From Desulfobacterales bacterium (lineage in GTDB: Bacteria; Desulfobacterota; Desulfobacteria; Desulfobacterales; UBA2174_A), in assembly GCA_025454075.1 (NCBI GenBank), contig JALOPD010000007.1, forward strand, positions 1-44,905: a stretch of DNA of 44,905 nt. Reading direction: 5' to 3'. Made by a program: the position numbers and the translations under genes. Position 1 is the stretch's first letter, and each line of letters opens with the position of its first letter. The notes under the pieces were generated by a model. It made no database searches. It had not been told where the DNA came from and saw only the letters and a program-made list of their open reading frames with translations. This document shows positions 34,026-42,660 of this stretch, piece by piece.

Positions 34026-35606
34026 ATGATGACCGCCCAAACGATCTGCGTTTTCGGGAACACCGCCTGCGCCTGGGACATCGCCGCACGGCTGGGGAAA
34101 GCCGGCCTGGAGGTCACCCTCGCCGCCCCGGGCGAGGCCTGCGCGCCCCCGGCCGGCTCCCGGCCGTCAGGTGCGCCGCCCATCCAAACCCTTCCCGGTG
34201 TGCGACTCGACGCCTGCCGAGGGGGCCCGGGCCATTTCGACCTCACCTTCTCCGGCGGCAAAAGCGCCCAACGGATCACCGCTGCGGCGCTGGTCGTCGC
34301 GGAGGCGGATGAGCGCCGGCCGAACTTCGCCCCTTACCAACTCGAACGGGGGCCGGCCGTCCTGTCGCTGTCGGATCTTCACCAACTGGGATGCCGGCCG
34401 CCCGCAAGCGGAGCGGCCCGGCGACTGGTGGTCTTCCTGAGCGGGCTCGCCACCGAGAACCAGCCCCTCATCGCCGGCGAGGTCATGGCTGCAGCGCTCA
34501 CTCTTCAAACCCAGGAGGGCGCGCAGTGCGCCGTTCTCACCGGCAACCTGAAAGTGGCCGCGGAGGGGCTTGAAGCCCTCGCCCGCGAGGCCAGGGCCGC
34601 CGGGGTGCTCTTTTTCAAGTTTGCAGACACCCTCCCCGCCTTCCATACGGGGGAAGACGGCCGCGTGCGGGTCCGCTTCGTGGACGACCCCACGGGGGAG
34701 GCGTTCAGCTTGACGCCGGACCTGGTCGTTGTGGACGAAACCGTCCGGCCATCGGGTGAGGCCGTCGCGCTGGGCCGCATCCTGGGGCTGGAGTCGGACC
34801 CGGCCGGTTTCATCCAAGCGGAAAATGTCCGCCGCCTGCCGACGTTCACCAACCGCCGGGGAGTCGTCGTGGCCGGCCCGGCGCGGGCCTTCGGGCCGGA
34901 CCCGGCCGTGGAGGCCTCCAACGCCGTTCTCGACGTCTTGGAATCTCTTTCGACCGGCACCGCCGGCGGGCCTGCCGCCGAGATCGAACCCGGCCGCTGC
35001 ATCCGCTGCCTCACCTGCTTCCGGCTCTGCCCTTACGGCGCGGTGGCTTTGGATGAACGCCCGCGGGTGGTTCCGGCCGCCTGCGAACGCTGCGGCATCT
35101 GCGCGGCCGAGTGCCCGCGGGAGGCGATCCGCATCCCGGGCCTGGAGCGCAGGGACCTGCACGCCCTCATCGCGTCGGGGCGGCCGGCCGACCCCGGGGG
35201 CGTGCCGCACATCGTCGCCTTTGCCTGCGCGCGCTCCTCGGGCCCGGCGGCTCGCGCCGCCGCCGACGCGGGCCGCGGGTGGGACGCGTCGCTCAACCTG
35301 GTAGAGGTGCCCTGCGCGGGCGGCCTGTCCACGGAGGTGATCCTGTCCGCCTTCGGACGGGGGGCCGACGGGGTGCTGGTCCTTACCTGTCATGAGGACA
35401 ACTGCCACTCCCGCCACGGCAACCGCCTGGCGTGGCGGCGGGTGGACCAGGCCGGTGCGTTTCTGGACCGGACCGGCATCGGCTCCGGCCGGCTCGCCTT
35501 GAAAACGCTGGCCGCCAACATGCCGACCGAGCTATCCGCCATCGTGACGGAATTCAGCCAAACCCTGACCGGCCTGCGCCGGGAGGCCAAAACCACTCGA
35601 ACCTGA
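34026..35606 (+). CDS. HdrA-ferredoxin-MvhD fusion-like protein (QmoB-like)
   Basis: A 526-residue protein with three parts. Residues 1-310 are HdrA-like, but the nucleotide-binding loop is degenerate (FGNTACAWD in place of GxGxxG), so FAD binding is doubtful. Residues about 320-370 hold two 4Fe-4S motifs (CIRCLTCFRLCP and CERCGICAAECP). Residues about 390-520 are an MvhD-like domain with Cys residues in FACAR, VPCAGG and TCHEDNCHSRHGN for a 2Fe-2S centre. The layout resembles QmoB or HdrA-MvhD fusions. It ends 14 bases before the selenoprotein candidate, so they form one operon and probably one complex. Confidence 0.82.
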   Translation: MMTAQTICVFGNTACAWDIAARLGKAGLEVTLAAPGEACAPPAGSRPSGAPPIQTLPGVRLDACRGGPGHFDLTFSGGKSAQRITAAALVVAEADERRPNFAPYQLERGPAVLSLSDLHQLGCRPPASGAARRLVVFLSGLATENQPLIAGEVMAAALTLQTQEGAQCAVLTGNLKVAAEGLEALAREARAAGVLFFKFADTLPAFHTGEDGRVRVRFVDDPTGEAFSLTPDLVVVDETVRPSGEAVALGRILGLESDPAGFIQAENVRRLPTFTNRRGVVVAGPARAFGPDPAVEASNAVLDVLESLSTGTAGGPAAEIEPGRCIRCLTCFRLCPYGAVALDERPRVVPAACERCGICAAECPREAIRIPGLERRDLHALIASGRPADPGGVPHIVAFACARSSGPAARAAADAGRGWDASLNLVEVPCAGGLSTEVILSAFGRGADGVLVLTCHEDNCHSRHGNRLAWRRVDQAGAFLDRTGIGSGRLALKTLAANMPTELSAIVTEFSQTLTGLRREAKTTRT

Positions 35607-35620
35607 AAAGGGATCCTTCA

Positions 35621-36844
35621 ATGCCCCCCCCTGCCGATAGGACCGTTCTCCGGCGCAGCGACATCAGCCAATGGCCGTTTTCACAGGATGTCTGCATGAC
35701 CTGCGGCATCTGCGCCTGCTCCTGCCCCGTTTCAGGCGTGGACGGCTTCGACCCTCGCAAGGTCGTCCGCATGGCGGCCATGGGGCTGGAACGCGAGCTG
35801 GTGCAATCCCGCTGGCCCTGGATCTGCACCATGTGCGGCAAATGTGAAAACGCCTGCCCCATGGAGGTCCGCATCGCCGACGTGGTGCGCCGGGTCCGTT
35901 CGCTGCGGGACCGGGACCGGGTGCCCGGCATCCTCCACAAGGGCCTCCAGGCCGCGCTGGAAACCGGCAACAACCTGCGCCTGCCGAAGGAGGACTATCT
36001 CTTCATCCTCGAGGACGTGGCCGGGGAGATCCGCGAAGAGCACGGGTTCGAAGGTTTTCGGGTGGAGGTCGACAAGAGAGGCGCCCGGGTCCTGACCACC
36101 ATCCACAACAAGCTCGTCAACACCCACACCGAGGACTTGAAGCACTGGTGGAAGATCTTTCATGCAGCCGGTGAAAGCTGGACCGTCGCCTCCGAGAACT
36201 GGGAAGGCACGAGCTGGGGCTTTTTCACCGGCGACGACGAGGCCATGAAAACCATGGCCGGCCGGATTCTACGCCAGATGGAGGAGCTGGAGATCGACAC
36301 CCTGCTCTGGCCGGAGTGAGGGCACGCCTACCTGGCGACCCGGTCCGGGTTCGAAAAGCACTTCCCCGAGGCACTGAAAAAATACCGGTTTGTGACGGTC
36401 TTCGATCTGCTCACGGACTACATCCAGCAGGGCCGCATCCGGATCGACCGCACGCGTTTTCCGCAGGTGGCCACCTACCACGACCCGTGCAACTACGGCC
36501 GCAAGGCCCAGATGAAGTTCGGCCACGGCTTCTTCGAAGAGCCGCGCTGGATCCTGAGCCGGTGCATGGAGCGCTGGGTGGACCTCTACCCCAACCGCAT
36601 GAACCAGACCTGCTGCGGCGGGGGCGGCGGCACCCTCACCACCGGCTACAACGATGAGCGCGTTTTTTACGGCCGCCGGAAAATGGAACAGATCAAGGCC
36701 GCCGGCGCGCAGATGATCGTTGTGCCCTGCCACAGCTGCCACGGCCAGTTGGAGAGCATCAAGGAGCACTACGGCATGGCGGAGCTGGAGGTGAAATACC
36801 TGTGGGAGCTCGTGGCGGACACGCTGGTGCTGAAGCAGGGGTGA
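35621..36844 (+). CDS. HdrC-HdrB/DsrK-like iron-sulfur selenoprotein (in-frame TGA read as Sec233)
   Basis: Reading through TGA at 36317-36319 gives one 407-residue protein from ATG 35621. Two 4Fe-4S motifs lie at the N-terminus (C25, C28, C31, C35 and C69, C72, C75, C79), as in HdrC. A CCG-domain region follows: W-P-E-U-G-H-A-Y at 230-237, then C290, C331-C332, C370 and C373 (C-x40-CC-x37-C-x2-C). In HdrD/DsrK relatives the TGA position is Cys in an E-C-G-H-A-Y motif, so selenocysteine is the natural reading. A hairpin with a GGTC loop lies just after the TGA. The frame is the same and open on both sides. A standard gene caller would split it in two at 36319. Probable role: disulfide or quinone-linked electron transfer with the two HdrA-like proteins upstream. 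Confidence 0.85.
36336..36353 (+). promoter_or_regulatory. Candidate bacterial SECIS element
   Basis: CGACCC pairs with GGGTTCG around the loop GGTCC, with one bulged T on the 3' side between the A-T and G-C pairs. The loop G lies 23 bases after the TGA. A short upper stem with a bulged U and a G-U in the loop at this distance is what E. coli fdhF-type SECIS elements have. The element lies within the coding sequence, as expected in bacteria. Confidence 0.65.
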
Positions 36845-36966
36845 GGCGCTGCGGCGGGGCGCAGGGGGCAGCGGGTGACGGCGCCCCACCGGTGACCGGT
36901 TCGTTCGCGCGATGGTCTATCCCGGGACGCTGAAACCGGGGGTTCACGAACCCGGACAAGCCCCTT

Positions 36967-38187
36967 TCAGGGTGCGCCCCCGGCCGGCCGCCGGCCGAAC
37001 GTCAGCAGACGCGACATCAGGCCTCCCGCGAGAATCAACCCCCCGACCACCAGGAACCCGGCGGAAAAGGAGTGCAGGTCGCTGGACCAGCCGATCAATG
37101 CCGGGACCGCGCCGGCACCGATCATGAACGCAAACGGCGTGGTCATAGACACCGCAATATTCCTCGCCCCGGCCGGGGCCATCCGGCCGATCGCGGCAAA
37201 ACCGGCCGGGAAAAAGCACACCGCGAGCGCCGGTTGGATGAAGACGAGACACGGCAGCCAGGCCGTGGGCGCGACCCCCAGGATCATCGTCAACAATCCG
37301 TTCAGCGCCAAGACGACAATCATGGTCCGCTTGGGACCGATGCGGTCCGTGAACCAGCCGCTGCCGAACGCCGCCAGGACCCCCGGGATCCGCGAGACGG
37401 CAAGCAGCGTGTTGGCGTAGTCGCGCGCCAGGCCGTGCGTGCTCACCAGGAACAGCGGCAGCATGGTGTAGAGGCCCAGGCTGCCGCTGATGCCGAAACC
37501 GAACAGCAGGATCATCAGCCAGTAGGAGGGCTGCCGGCCCAGGATACCGATCGACCGCAGGTTGGGGGCCTCGCCGGCGAAGGCGCCGACCCGGCAGTAG
37601 CGCAGAAAAAAAGCGGCGGAGAGGACCGCCCCCGCCCCGAGGACGGCTAAAACGGCCGGCCAGGCAACCCGAGCAAGCAGCGCTTCGGAAAAAATCGGGG
37701 CCAGCACGAAGGCCAAATTCGGCGCGGCTTCGTGAACCGCGATCGCCTTGCCCCAGTGGCGCGGGCTCACGAATTCCGTGATGGCGGCGATGGCGGAGGG
37801 CAGGTAGAGCCCCGTGCAAAGCCCCGTCAGAAAGAGGCCGGCGCGGACTCCCCACAGCGTGTCGCTGGCGGCCGTCGCCAGCAGCGCCATGCCGGCGCTG
37901 GCGATGGACAGCGCCATCGTGCCCCGGTGCGTGATCCGCGCGGAGACGAAACCCGAACCCATCAGGGCGATGAAATAGCCGACGGACAGAATGAAAAACA
38001 GCGACCCGGCCTGGGCGTGGGAGAGGTGCAGGTCCTCCTCGATGGCCGGCATCAGGGGCGCCTGAACGATGCGCGCCATGAAATTCATGAAAAACAGCAG
38101 CGTGAGCAGGCAAAGCGGACCCAGGCTCCCCCGGAACGACTCGCTGCCGCTCGCTGCGGCCGTGTCGGCCGCCGGCAAGGCGCTCAT
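36967..38187 (-). CDS. Major facilitator superfamily transporter
   Basis: A 406-residue membrane protein with about 12 hydrophobic helices in two halves, typical of MFS. The motif GSGWFTDRIGPKRTM (the G-x-x-x-D-R/K loop 2-3 type motif) occurs in the second half. GSGFVSARITHRGTM is the degenerate counterpart in the first half. It faces the Hdr/Qmo-like operon tail to tail, and its own transcription may be linked to nothing else here. The substrate is unknown. Confidence 0.85.
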   Translation of the reverse strand: MSALPAADTAAASGSESFRGSLGPLCLLTLLFFMNFMARIVQAPLMPAIEEDLHLSHAQAGSLFFILSVGYFIALMGSGFVSARITHRGTMALSIASAGMALLATAASDTLWGVRAGLFLTGLCTGLYLPSAIAAITEFVSPRHWGKAIAVHEAAPNLAFVLAPIFSEALLARVAWPAVLAVLGAGAVLSAAFFLRYCRVGAFAGEAPNLRSIGILGRQPSYWLMILLFGFGISGSLGLYTMLPLFLVSTHGLARDYANTLLAVSRIPGVLAAFGSGWFTDRIGPKRTMIVVLALNGLLTMILGVAPTAWLPCLVFIQPALAVCFFPAGFAAIGRMAPAGARNIAVSMTTPFAFMIGAGAVPALIGWSSDLHSFSAGFLVVGGLILAGGLMSRLLTFGRRPAGGAP

Positions 38188-38354
38188 CGGCGAATGTCCG
38201 CCGTCGGCCGCCGCCCGGCCTGCGTCCTGACCTGAATGCGTTCGGCAACGATGCCCGCCGCGATCTCAGGCAGAGGCGGAGCGGGGTGCCCGCAGCCGCT
38301 CACGCGCTTCCGGCAGACATCGACCTCTGAAGGCACGGTCGGCACGACCCGCGG

Positions 38355-39932
38355 TCACAGCTCGAAGGCCATGACGTCGATGATCAGCGGCAGCCGCTTG
38401 AGCTCCTCCATGACCGCCTCCGGGATGGGGTTGTCCGTCCGGAAGTAGATCATGGTCTTGTCTCCGTCCTCCTGCTGGCCGACCCGCATCTGGCTGATGT
38501 TGACCTTGTTGTTGCCGAGCAGGGTGCCGATGCTGCCGATGGCGCCGGGCTTGTCGTGGTTGTGGATCAGGATGAACCGGCCGTGGGGCGGCAGTTCCAG
38601 CCGGAAGTTTTCGATCTTCACCACCCGCGGGTACTTGCGCCCGAAGATGGTCCCGGCCACGCTGTGGCGGGCGCCGTTCGCCACCGCCTTGACGGTCACG
38701 AGGTTGAGGTACTCATCGGAGGGGGCGCGCGCCTCGGACACCTTGATCCCGCGCTCGCCGGCCATGACCTTCGCGTTCACGAAGTTCACCGTGTCCTGAA
38801 CCATCGGGGTGAGGAAGCCCTTCAGGATGGCCGTCGTGACCGGCGAAAGGTCCTGCTCGGGGAACTCCCCGGCATACTCGATGGCGATCTCCCCCGCCGG
38901 CCCCTTGCAGATCTGGGCCAGCAGGCAGCCCATGCGCTCGCCCAGGGTCAACAGCGGCCCGATCTTGGCCAGCAGTTCGCCGCTCACCGCCGGCACGTTG
39001 ACCGCATTGATGATGGTGCCGGTCTTCAGGAAGGCCAGTATCTGCTCGGAGACCTGGATGGCGACGTTGGTCTGGGCCTCGACCGTGGAGGCCCCCAGGT
39101 GCGGCGTGCAGATCACCCGGTCGACCTCGAACAGCGGGCATGCGCCCGGCGGCTCCTTCTCGAACACGTCCAGCGCCGCGCCGGCGACCTTGCCGGAACG
39201 CAGGGCCTCGTTCAGGTCGGCCTCGTTGACAATGCCGCCGCGCGCGCAGTTGATGATCATGACGCCGTCCTTCATCTTGTCGAAGGCCGCCTGGTTGAGC
39301 AGCCCGACGGTGTCTTTCAGCTTGGGCACGTGCACCGTGATGTAGTCCGAGCGCCGGTAGAGCTCGTCCAGCGAGACGGCCTCGTAGCCCGCCTTTTCGA
39401 TCGCGTCGGCCGTCACGAAGGGGTCGTGGACGATGACCTGCATCTTAAGCCCGCGGGCGCGGTCGGCGACGATGGACCCTATCTTGCCGAAGCCGATGAT
39501 GCCCAGCACCTTGTTGAAGATCTCGCGGCCCTGGAGCTTTTTCTTTTCCCACATCCCGGCTTTCGTGGAGGAGGTCGCCCAGGGGATGTTGCGGCTCAGG
39601 GCCATCATCATGGCGATGGTGTGCTCGGCGGTCGTGACGACGTTTCCGGACGGCGTGTTCATCACGATGATGCCGCGCTTGGTGGCGGCCGGGATGTCGA
39701 CGTTGTCGAGGCCGATGCCGGCCCGCCCCACCACCTTGAGCGCGTGGGCGGCCTGCAGCAGCTCCTCGGTCACCCGCGTGGCGCTGCGGATGATGAGCGC
39801 ATCGTAGCCGCCGATGATCGCCTTGAGCTCATCCGGCTTCAGCCCGACCCGCACGTCGACGCTGATCCCGGGTTCCTTGCGCAGAATGTCGAGGCCGACG
39901 TCCTCCAGATTGTCGCTGACGAGCACTTTCAT
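38355..39932 (-). CDS. serA: D-3-phosphoglycerate dehydrogenase
   Basis: A 525-residue long-form (type 1) SerA, which oxidises 3-phosphoglycerate to phosphohydroxypyruvate in serine synthesis. The NAD-binding domain has GIIGFGKIGSIVADRAR near residue 145 and the catalytic residues in NCARGGIVNE and TPHLGASTVEAQ. An intervening ASB domain lies at about 320-445, and a C-terminal ACT domain (FILIHNHDKPGAIGSIGTLL) could bind serine for feedback control. ATG 39932 gives MKVLVSDN. It lies in a minus-strand run with a small Cys protein and trpB2. Confidence 0.95.
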   Translation of the reverse strand: MKVLVSDNLEDVGLDILRKEPGISVDVRVGLKPDELKAIIGGYDALIIRSATRVTEELLQAAHALKVVGRAGIGLDNVDIPAATKRGIIVMNTPSGNVVTTAEHTIAMMMALSRNIPWATSSTKAGMWEKKKLQGREIFNKVLGIIGFGKIGSIVADRARGLKMQVIVHDPFVTADAIEKAGYEAVSLDELYRRSDYITVHVPKLKDTVGLLNQAAFDKMKDGVMIINCARGGIVNEADLNEALRSGKVAGAALDVFEKEPPGACPLFEVDRVICTPHLGASTVEAQTNVAIQVSEQILAFLKTGTIINAVNVPAVSGELLAKIGPLLTLGERMGCLLAQICKGPAGEIAIEYAGEFPEQDLSPVTTAILKGFLTPMVQDTVNFVNAKVMAGERGIKVSEARAPSDEYLNLVTVKAVANGARHSVAGTIFGRKYPRVVKIENFRLELPPHGRFILIHNHDKPGAIGSIGTLLGNNKVNISQMRVGQQEDGDKTMIYFRTDNPIPEAVMEELKRLPLIIDVMAFEL

Positions 39933-39978
39933 CTTCCGATCCCCTTTGACGGTTTTAAGGTTGTGTGCGGATGCCGGG

Positions 39979-40242
39979 TCACTCCTGCATGCGCGCCTTG
40001 GTTTGCGCAACCATTTCCACCAGGGAGGCCACCTTCGGCTTGGGGCGGGCGTCCATCACGCGGGCGAACTGCTCTTCCGGCAGGTGGTCCTGAAGATACC
40101 GCACGATGTCGAACGTCTCCCACCAGCAGTCCACGACCTTGAAGCAGGGCTGCTCGAGTTCGCAGCGCATGCAGTAGCCGAATTCGACGGGTCCCCCCAG
40201 GCGCGGGCAGCGCCGGGATAGGGGGTTCGTGCGGTGGGTCAT
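39979..40242 (-). CDS. Small conserved-looking cysteine-rich protein
   Basis: An 87-residue soluble protein. Cysteines cluster in the first half: CPRLGGPVEFGYCMRCELEQPC (residues 12-33) and VDCWWETFD, a possible zinc or iron-sulfur site. The second half is helical. The motif pattern (CPxLG...YCxxC...PC...DCWWE) looks constrained rather than random. I recognise no named family. It sits between trpB2 and serA on the same strand, 46 bases before serA. A regulatory or structural role is possible. Confidence 0.65.
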   Translation of the reverse strand: MTHRTNPLSRRCPRLGGPVEFGYCMRCELEQPCFKVVDCWWETFDIVRYLQDHLPEEQFARVMDARPKPKVASLVEMVAQTKARMQE

Positions 40243-40375
40243 GGGTGATCACCCCCAAAAGAGTTTCCTTGGTACCATGAAATTGCCTCTAAAGCTGAAT
40301 CCGACATTCTGATATCGAAATCCGAAACCAATTCAAATAAGCCCACCCGATGCCGGATGCGCATCGCACCCGGCC

Positions 40376-41752
40376 CTACCGGCTCTTCAAGATCTTCGGC
40401 TTGGGGTAGCTCTGCAGGATCTTCTCGGCCTCCTCGATGTCCCTGGCCGGGTATTCATAGTCCTTGAGCTCGCCGGCCAGGAATTTTTCGTAGGAGCCGA
40501 GGTCGATCAGGCCGTGGCCGCTCCAGTTGAAGAGGATGACTTTTTCCTTGCCTTCCTCCTTGGCCCTGCGCGCCAGGTCGATGACGCAGGCCAGAGCGTG
40601 GTTGGTTTCCGGCGCGGGGATGACGCCTTCGGTGCGGGCGAGCAGCAGGCCGGCCTCGAAGGTTTCGAGCTGGCCGTAGGACTTGGGCTCGAGCAGCCCC
40701 TCGACGACGAGCTGGCTGACCGTCGGCGCCATTCCGTGGTAGCGCAGGCCGCCGGCGTGCATCGGCGGCGGCATGAAGGTGTGCCCGAGGCTGTGCATGG
40801 GCAGCAGCGGGGTGTAGCCGGCCGTGTCCCCGTGGTCGTAGGCGAACGGCCCCTTGGTCAGCGTGGGGCAGGCCGCGGGCTCGACCGGGTGGATGTCGAT
40901 CTGCTTGCCGTGCATCTTGTCGTAGACGAACGGAAACGCGAGGCCGGCGAAGTTGCTGCCCCCGCCGGCGCAGCCGACGATCACGTCCGGGTACTCGCCG
41001 ATCTTCTCGAACTGCTTCTTGGCTTCGAGGCCGACGACGGTCTGGTGCAGCATGACGTGATTCAGCACGCTGCCGAGGGAGTAGCGCGTCTGACCGCTTG
41101 TGTCGGTCACGGCGGCCTCGACCGCTTCGCTGATGGCGATTCCCAGACTGCCGGGGGTGTCCGGGTATTTTGCCAGAATGTCGCGGCCGGCCTTGGTCTG
41201 GTTGCTCGGGCTCGGGATGCAGGTCGCCCCCCAGGTCTGCATCATGGTCTGGCGGTAGGGCTTCTGGTCAAAGCTGACGCGCACCATGAACACCTTGCAC
41301 TCCAGGCCGAACTGCGAGCAGGCGAACGCCAGCGCGCTGCCCCACTGGCCGGCGCCGGTCTCGGTGGTCAGGCGTTTGATGCCGAAAACCTTGTTGTAGT
41401 AGGCTTGCGGCACCGCCGTGTTCGGTTTGTGGCTTCCGGGAGGGCTGGCGCCCTCGTATTTATAATAGATGCGCGCCGGGGTCCCGAGGGCCTTTTCGAG
41501 GGCGTACGCACGGACCAGCGGGGTCGGCCGCCAGATCGTATACGCCCTGAGGACCTCTTCGGGGATGTCGATCCAGCGCTGCTGGCTCACCTCCTGTTCG
41601 ATGAGGTTCATCGGGAAGACCGGGGCGAGCATGTCGGGGCTCACCGGCTTCCCGTCGGGGCCGAGGGGCGGGTTCATCTTGATGTCGGCCAGCACATTGT
41701 ACCATTGGCGCGGGATTTCATCCTCGGACAATAAAACCTTCTTCCTTTCCAT
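40376..41752 (-). CDS. TrpB-like pyridoxal-phosphate-dependent enzyme (TrpB2 type)
   Basis: A 458-residue tryptophan synthase beta-like protein of the longer TrpB2 class. Segments include [29 protein letters not shown] with the PLP Lys in [21 protein letters not shown], the phosphate loop [11 protein letters not shown] and [17 protein letters not shown]. No trpA gene is adjacent. The family makes tryptophan from indole and a serine compound, or acts as a serine deaminase. serA lies two genes downstream. ATG 41752 follows AGGAGG. A TetR gene diverges upstream and may regulate it. Confidence 0.9.
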   Translation of the reverse strand: MERKKVLLSEDEIPRQWYNVLADIKMNPPLGPDGKPVSPDMLAPVFPMNLIEQEVSQQRWIDIPEEVLRAYTIWRPTPLVRAYALEKALGTPARIYYKYEGASPPGSHKPNTAVPQAYYNKVFGIKRLTTETGAGQWGSALAFACSQFGLECKVFMVRVSFDQKPYRQTMMQTWGATCIPSPSNQTKAGRDILAKYPDTPGSLGIAISEAVEAAVTDTSGQTRYSLGSVLNHVMLHQTVVGLEAKKQFEKIGEYPDVIVGCAGGGSNFAGLAFPFVYDKMHGKQIDIHPVEPAACPTLTKGPFAYDHGDTAGYTPLLPMHSLGHTFMPPPMHAGGLRYHGMAPTVSQLVVEGLLEPKSYGQLETFEAGLLLARTEGVIPAPETNHALACVIDLARRAKEEGKEKVILFNWSGHGLIDLGSYEKFLAGELKDYEYPARDIEEAEKILQSYPKPKILKSR

Positions 41753-42042
41753 AGACCTCTCCTCCTATCTGATGGACTGGCAGTGTTCTAAAAAGGTTGA
41801 AACGGACGGCCCTCCCCCCGGCCGGGTTCGGTTTGCAAGGCTTTCAATTTATGAACTTAAATGGCGATTTTTCAGACTTTATCCTGTATTATGGCAGGCG
41901 GGGTTAGTCAAGAAAAGAAAATGGGTAAATTTCTGTGGACTTTTTTCGGAAGACTGAGATAGTAATAACCCCGGCAAACGGCTGCCGGGACGCATGCCGT
42001 CTTTGCACAGTCCGATCAACGACATGAGGAAGGCTCCCGAAT

Positions 42043-42660
42043 ATGGTACAGCGACGCAAGAGCACCGCCGTTCGAAAACAACAGATCATCGACGCCGCCA
42101 GAAAACTGATCATGCGCAAGGGCAGCGAGCACCTGACCGTTAGGTCGATGGCCAAGGAGGTGGGCCTGACCGAAGCGGCCATTTACCGACATTTCAAAAG
42201 CAAACGCGAGATCCTGTCCTTCCTGATGAACAACATCATGGACACCATGCTGCACGATGTGGAGCGAACGACCGTCGAAAACTCACCCTCTCTGGAAACG
42301 ATCGACCAGGTCCTGAAACACCATTTGTCTGAAATCGAACAGCGCAAGGGGATGTCTTTTCAGATCATCGCCGAGATTATCAGCCTGGGCGACAAAAAAT
42401 TGAACAAGGACGTCTATGAGAAACTGAATCTCTATATCGGCCGTCTCGAGAACCTTCTTTCCGAAGGCGCCCGCGGCGGCCACATACGAGACGGCATCGA
42501 TTTCGGGGCATCGGCCCTTCTGCTCTTCGGAATGATCCAGGGACTCGCCAACATCTGGGCCCTGAGCGGTTACAGCTTCGACCTTTCCGCAAAGTACGAA
42601 TCGCTTTGGGCGATTTACCAGAAAGCCGTCAAACCCCGAAAGGCGAACGAACCCGGTTGA
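42043..42660 (+). CDS. TetR/AcrR-family transcriptional regulator
   Basis: A 205-residue TetR-type repressor. The N-terminal helix-turn-helix is complete: RKQQIIDAARKLI, then SMAKEVGLTEAAIYRHFKSKREIL. The ligand domain occupies the rest. It is divergent from trpB2, with a 290-base AT-containing gap between them, so trpB2 and/or its own gene are likely targets. The ligand cannot be told. Confidence 0.9.
   Translation: MVQRRKSTAVRKQQIIDAARKLIMRKGSEHLTVRSMAKEVGLTEAAIYRHFKSKREILSFLMNNIMDTMLHDVERTTVENSPSLETIDQVLKHHLSEIEQRKGMSFQIIAEIISLGDKKLNKDVYEKLNLYIGRLENLLSEGARGGHIRDGIDFGASALLLFGMIQGLANIWALSGYSFDLSAKYESLWAIYQKAVKPRKANEPG

Noticed and set aside
36317..36319. TGA as a true stop, leaving HdrC-like and HdrB-like proteins as two genes or a pseudogene
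   Set aside because: The frame continues without shift, the TGA replaces a motif Cys, the downstream part has no suitable start or ribosome-binding site near, and a SECIS-like hairpin follows. Resequencing would settle it.
36925..36955. Possible terminator hairpin (GGGTT...AACCC) after the selenoprotein gene
   Set aside because: The stem is only about five clean pairs and lacks a T-run on either strand.
38556..40142. Plus-strand open frame of 528 codons opposite serA
   Set aside because: Its residues (runs of D, G, H, R, V) mirror the antisense of serA codons. serA itself is full length with all motifs.
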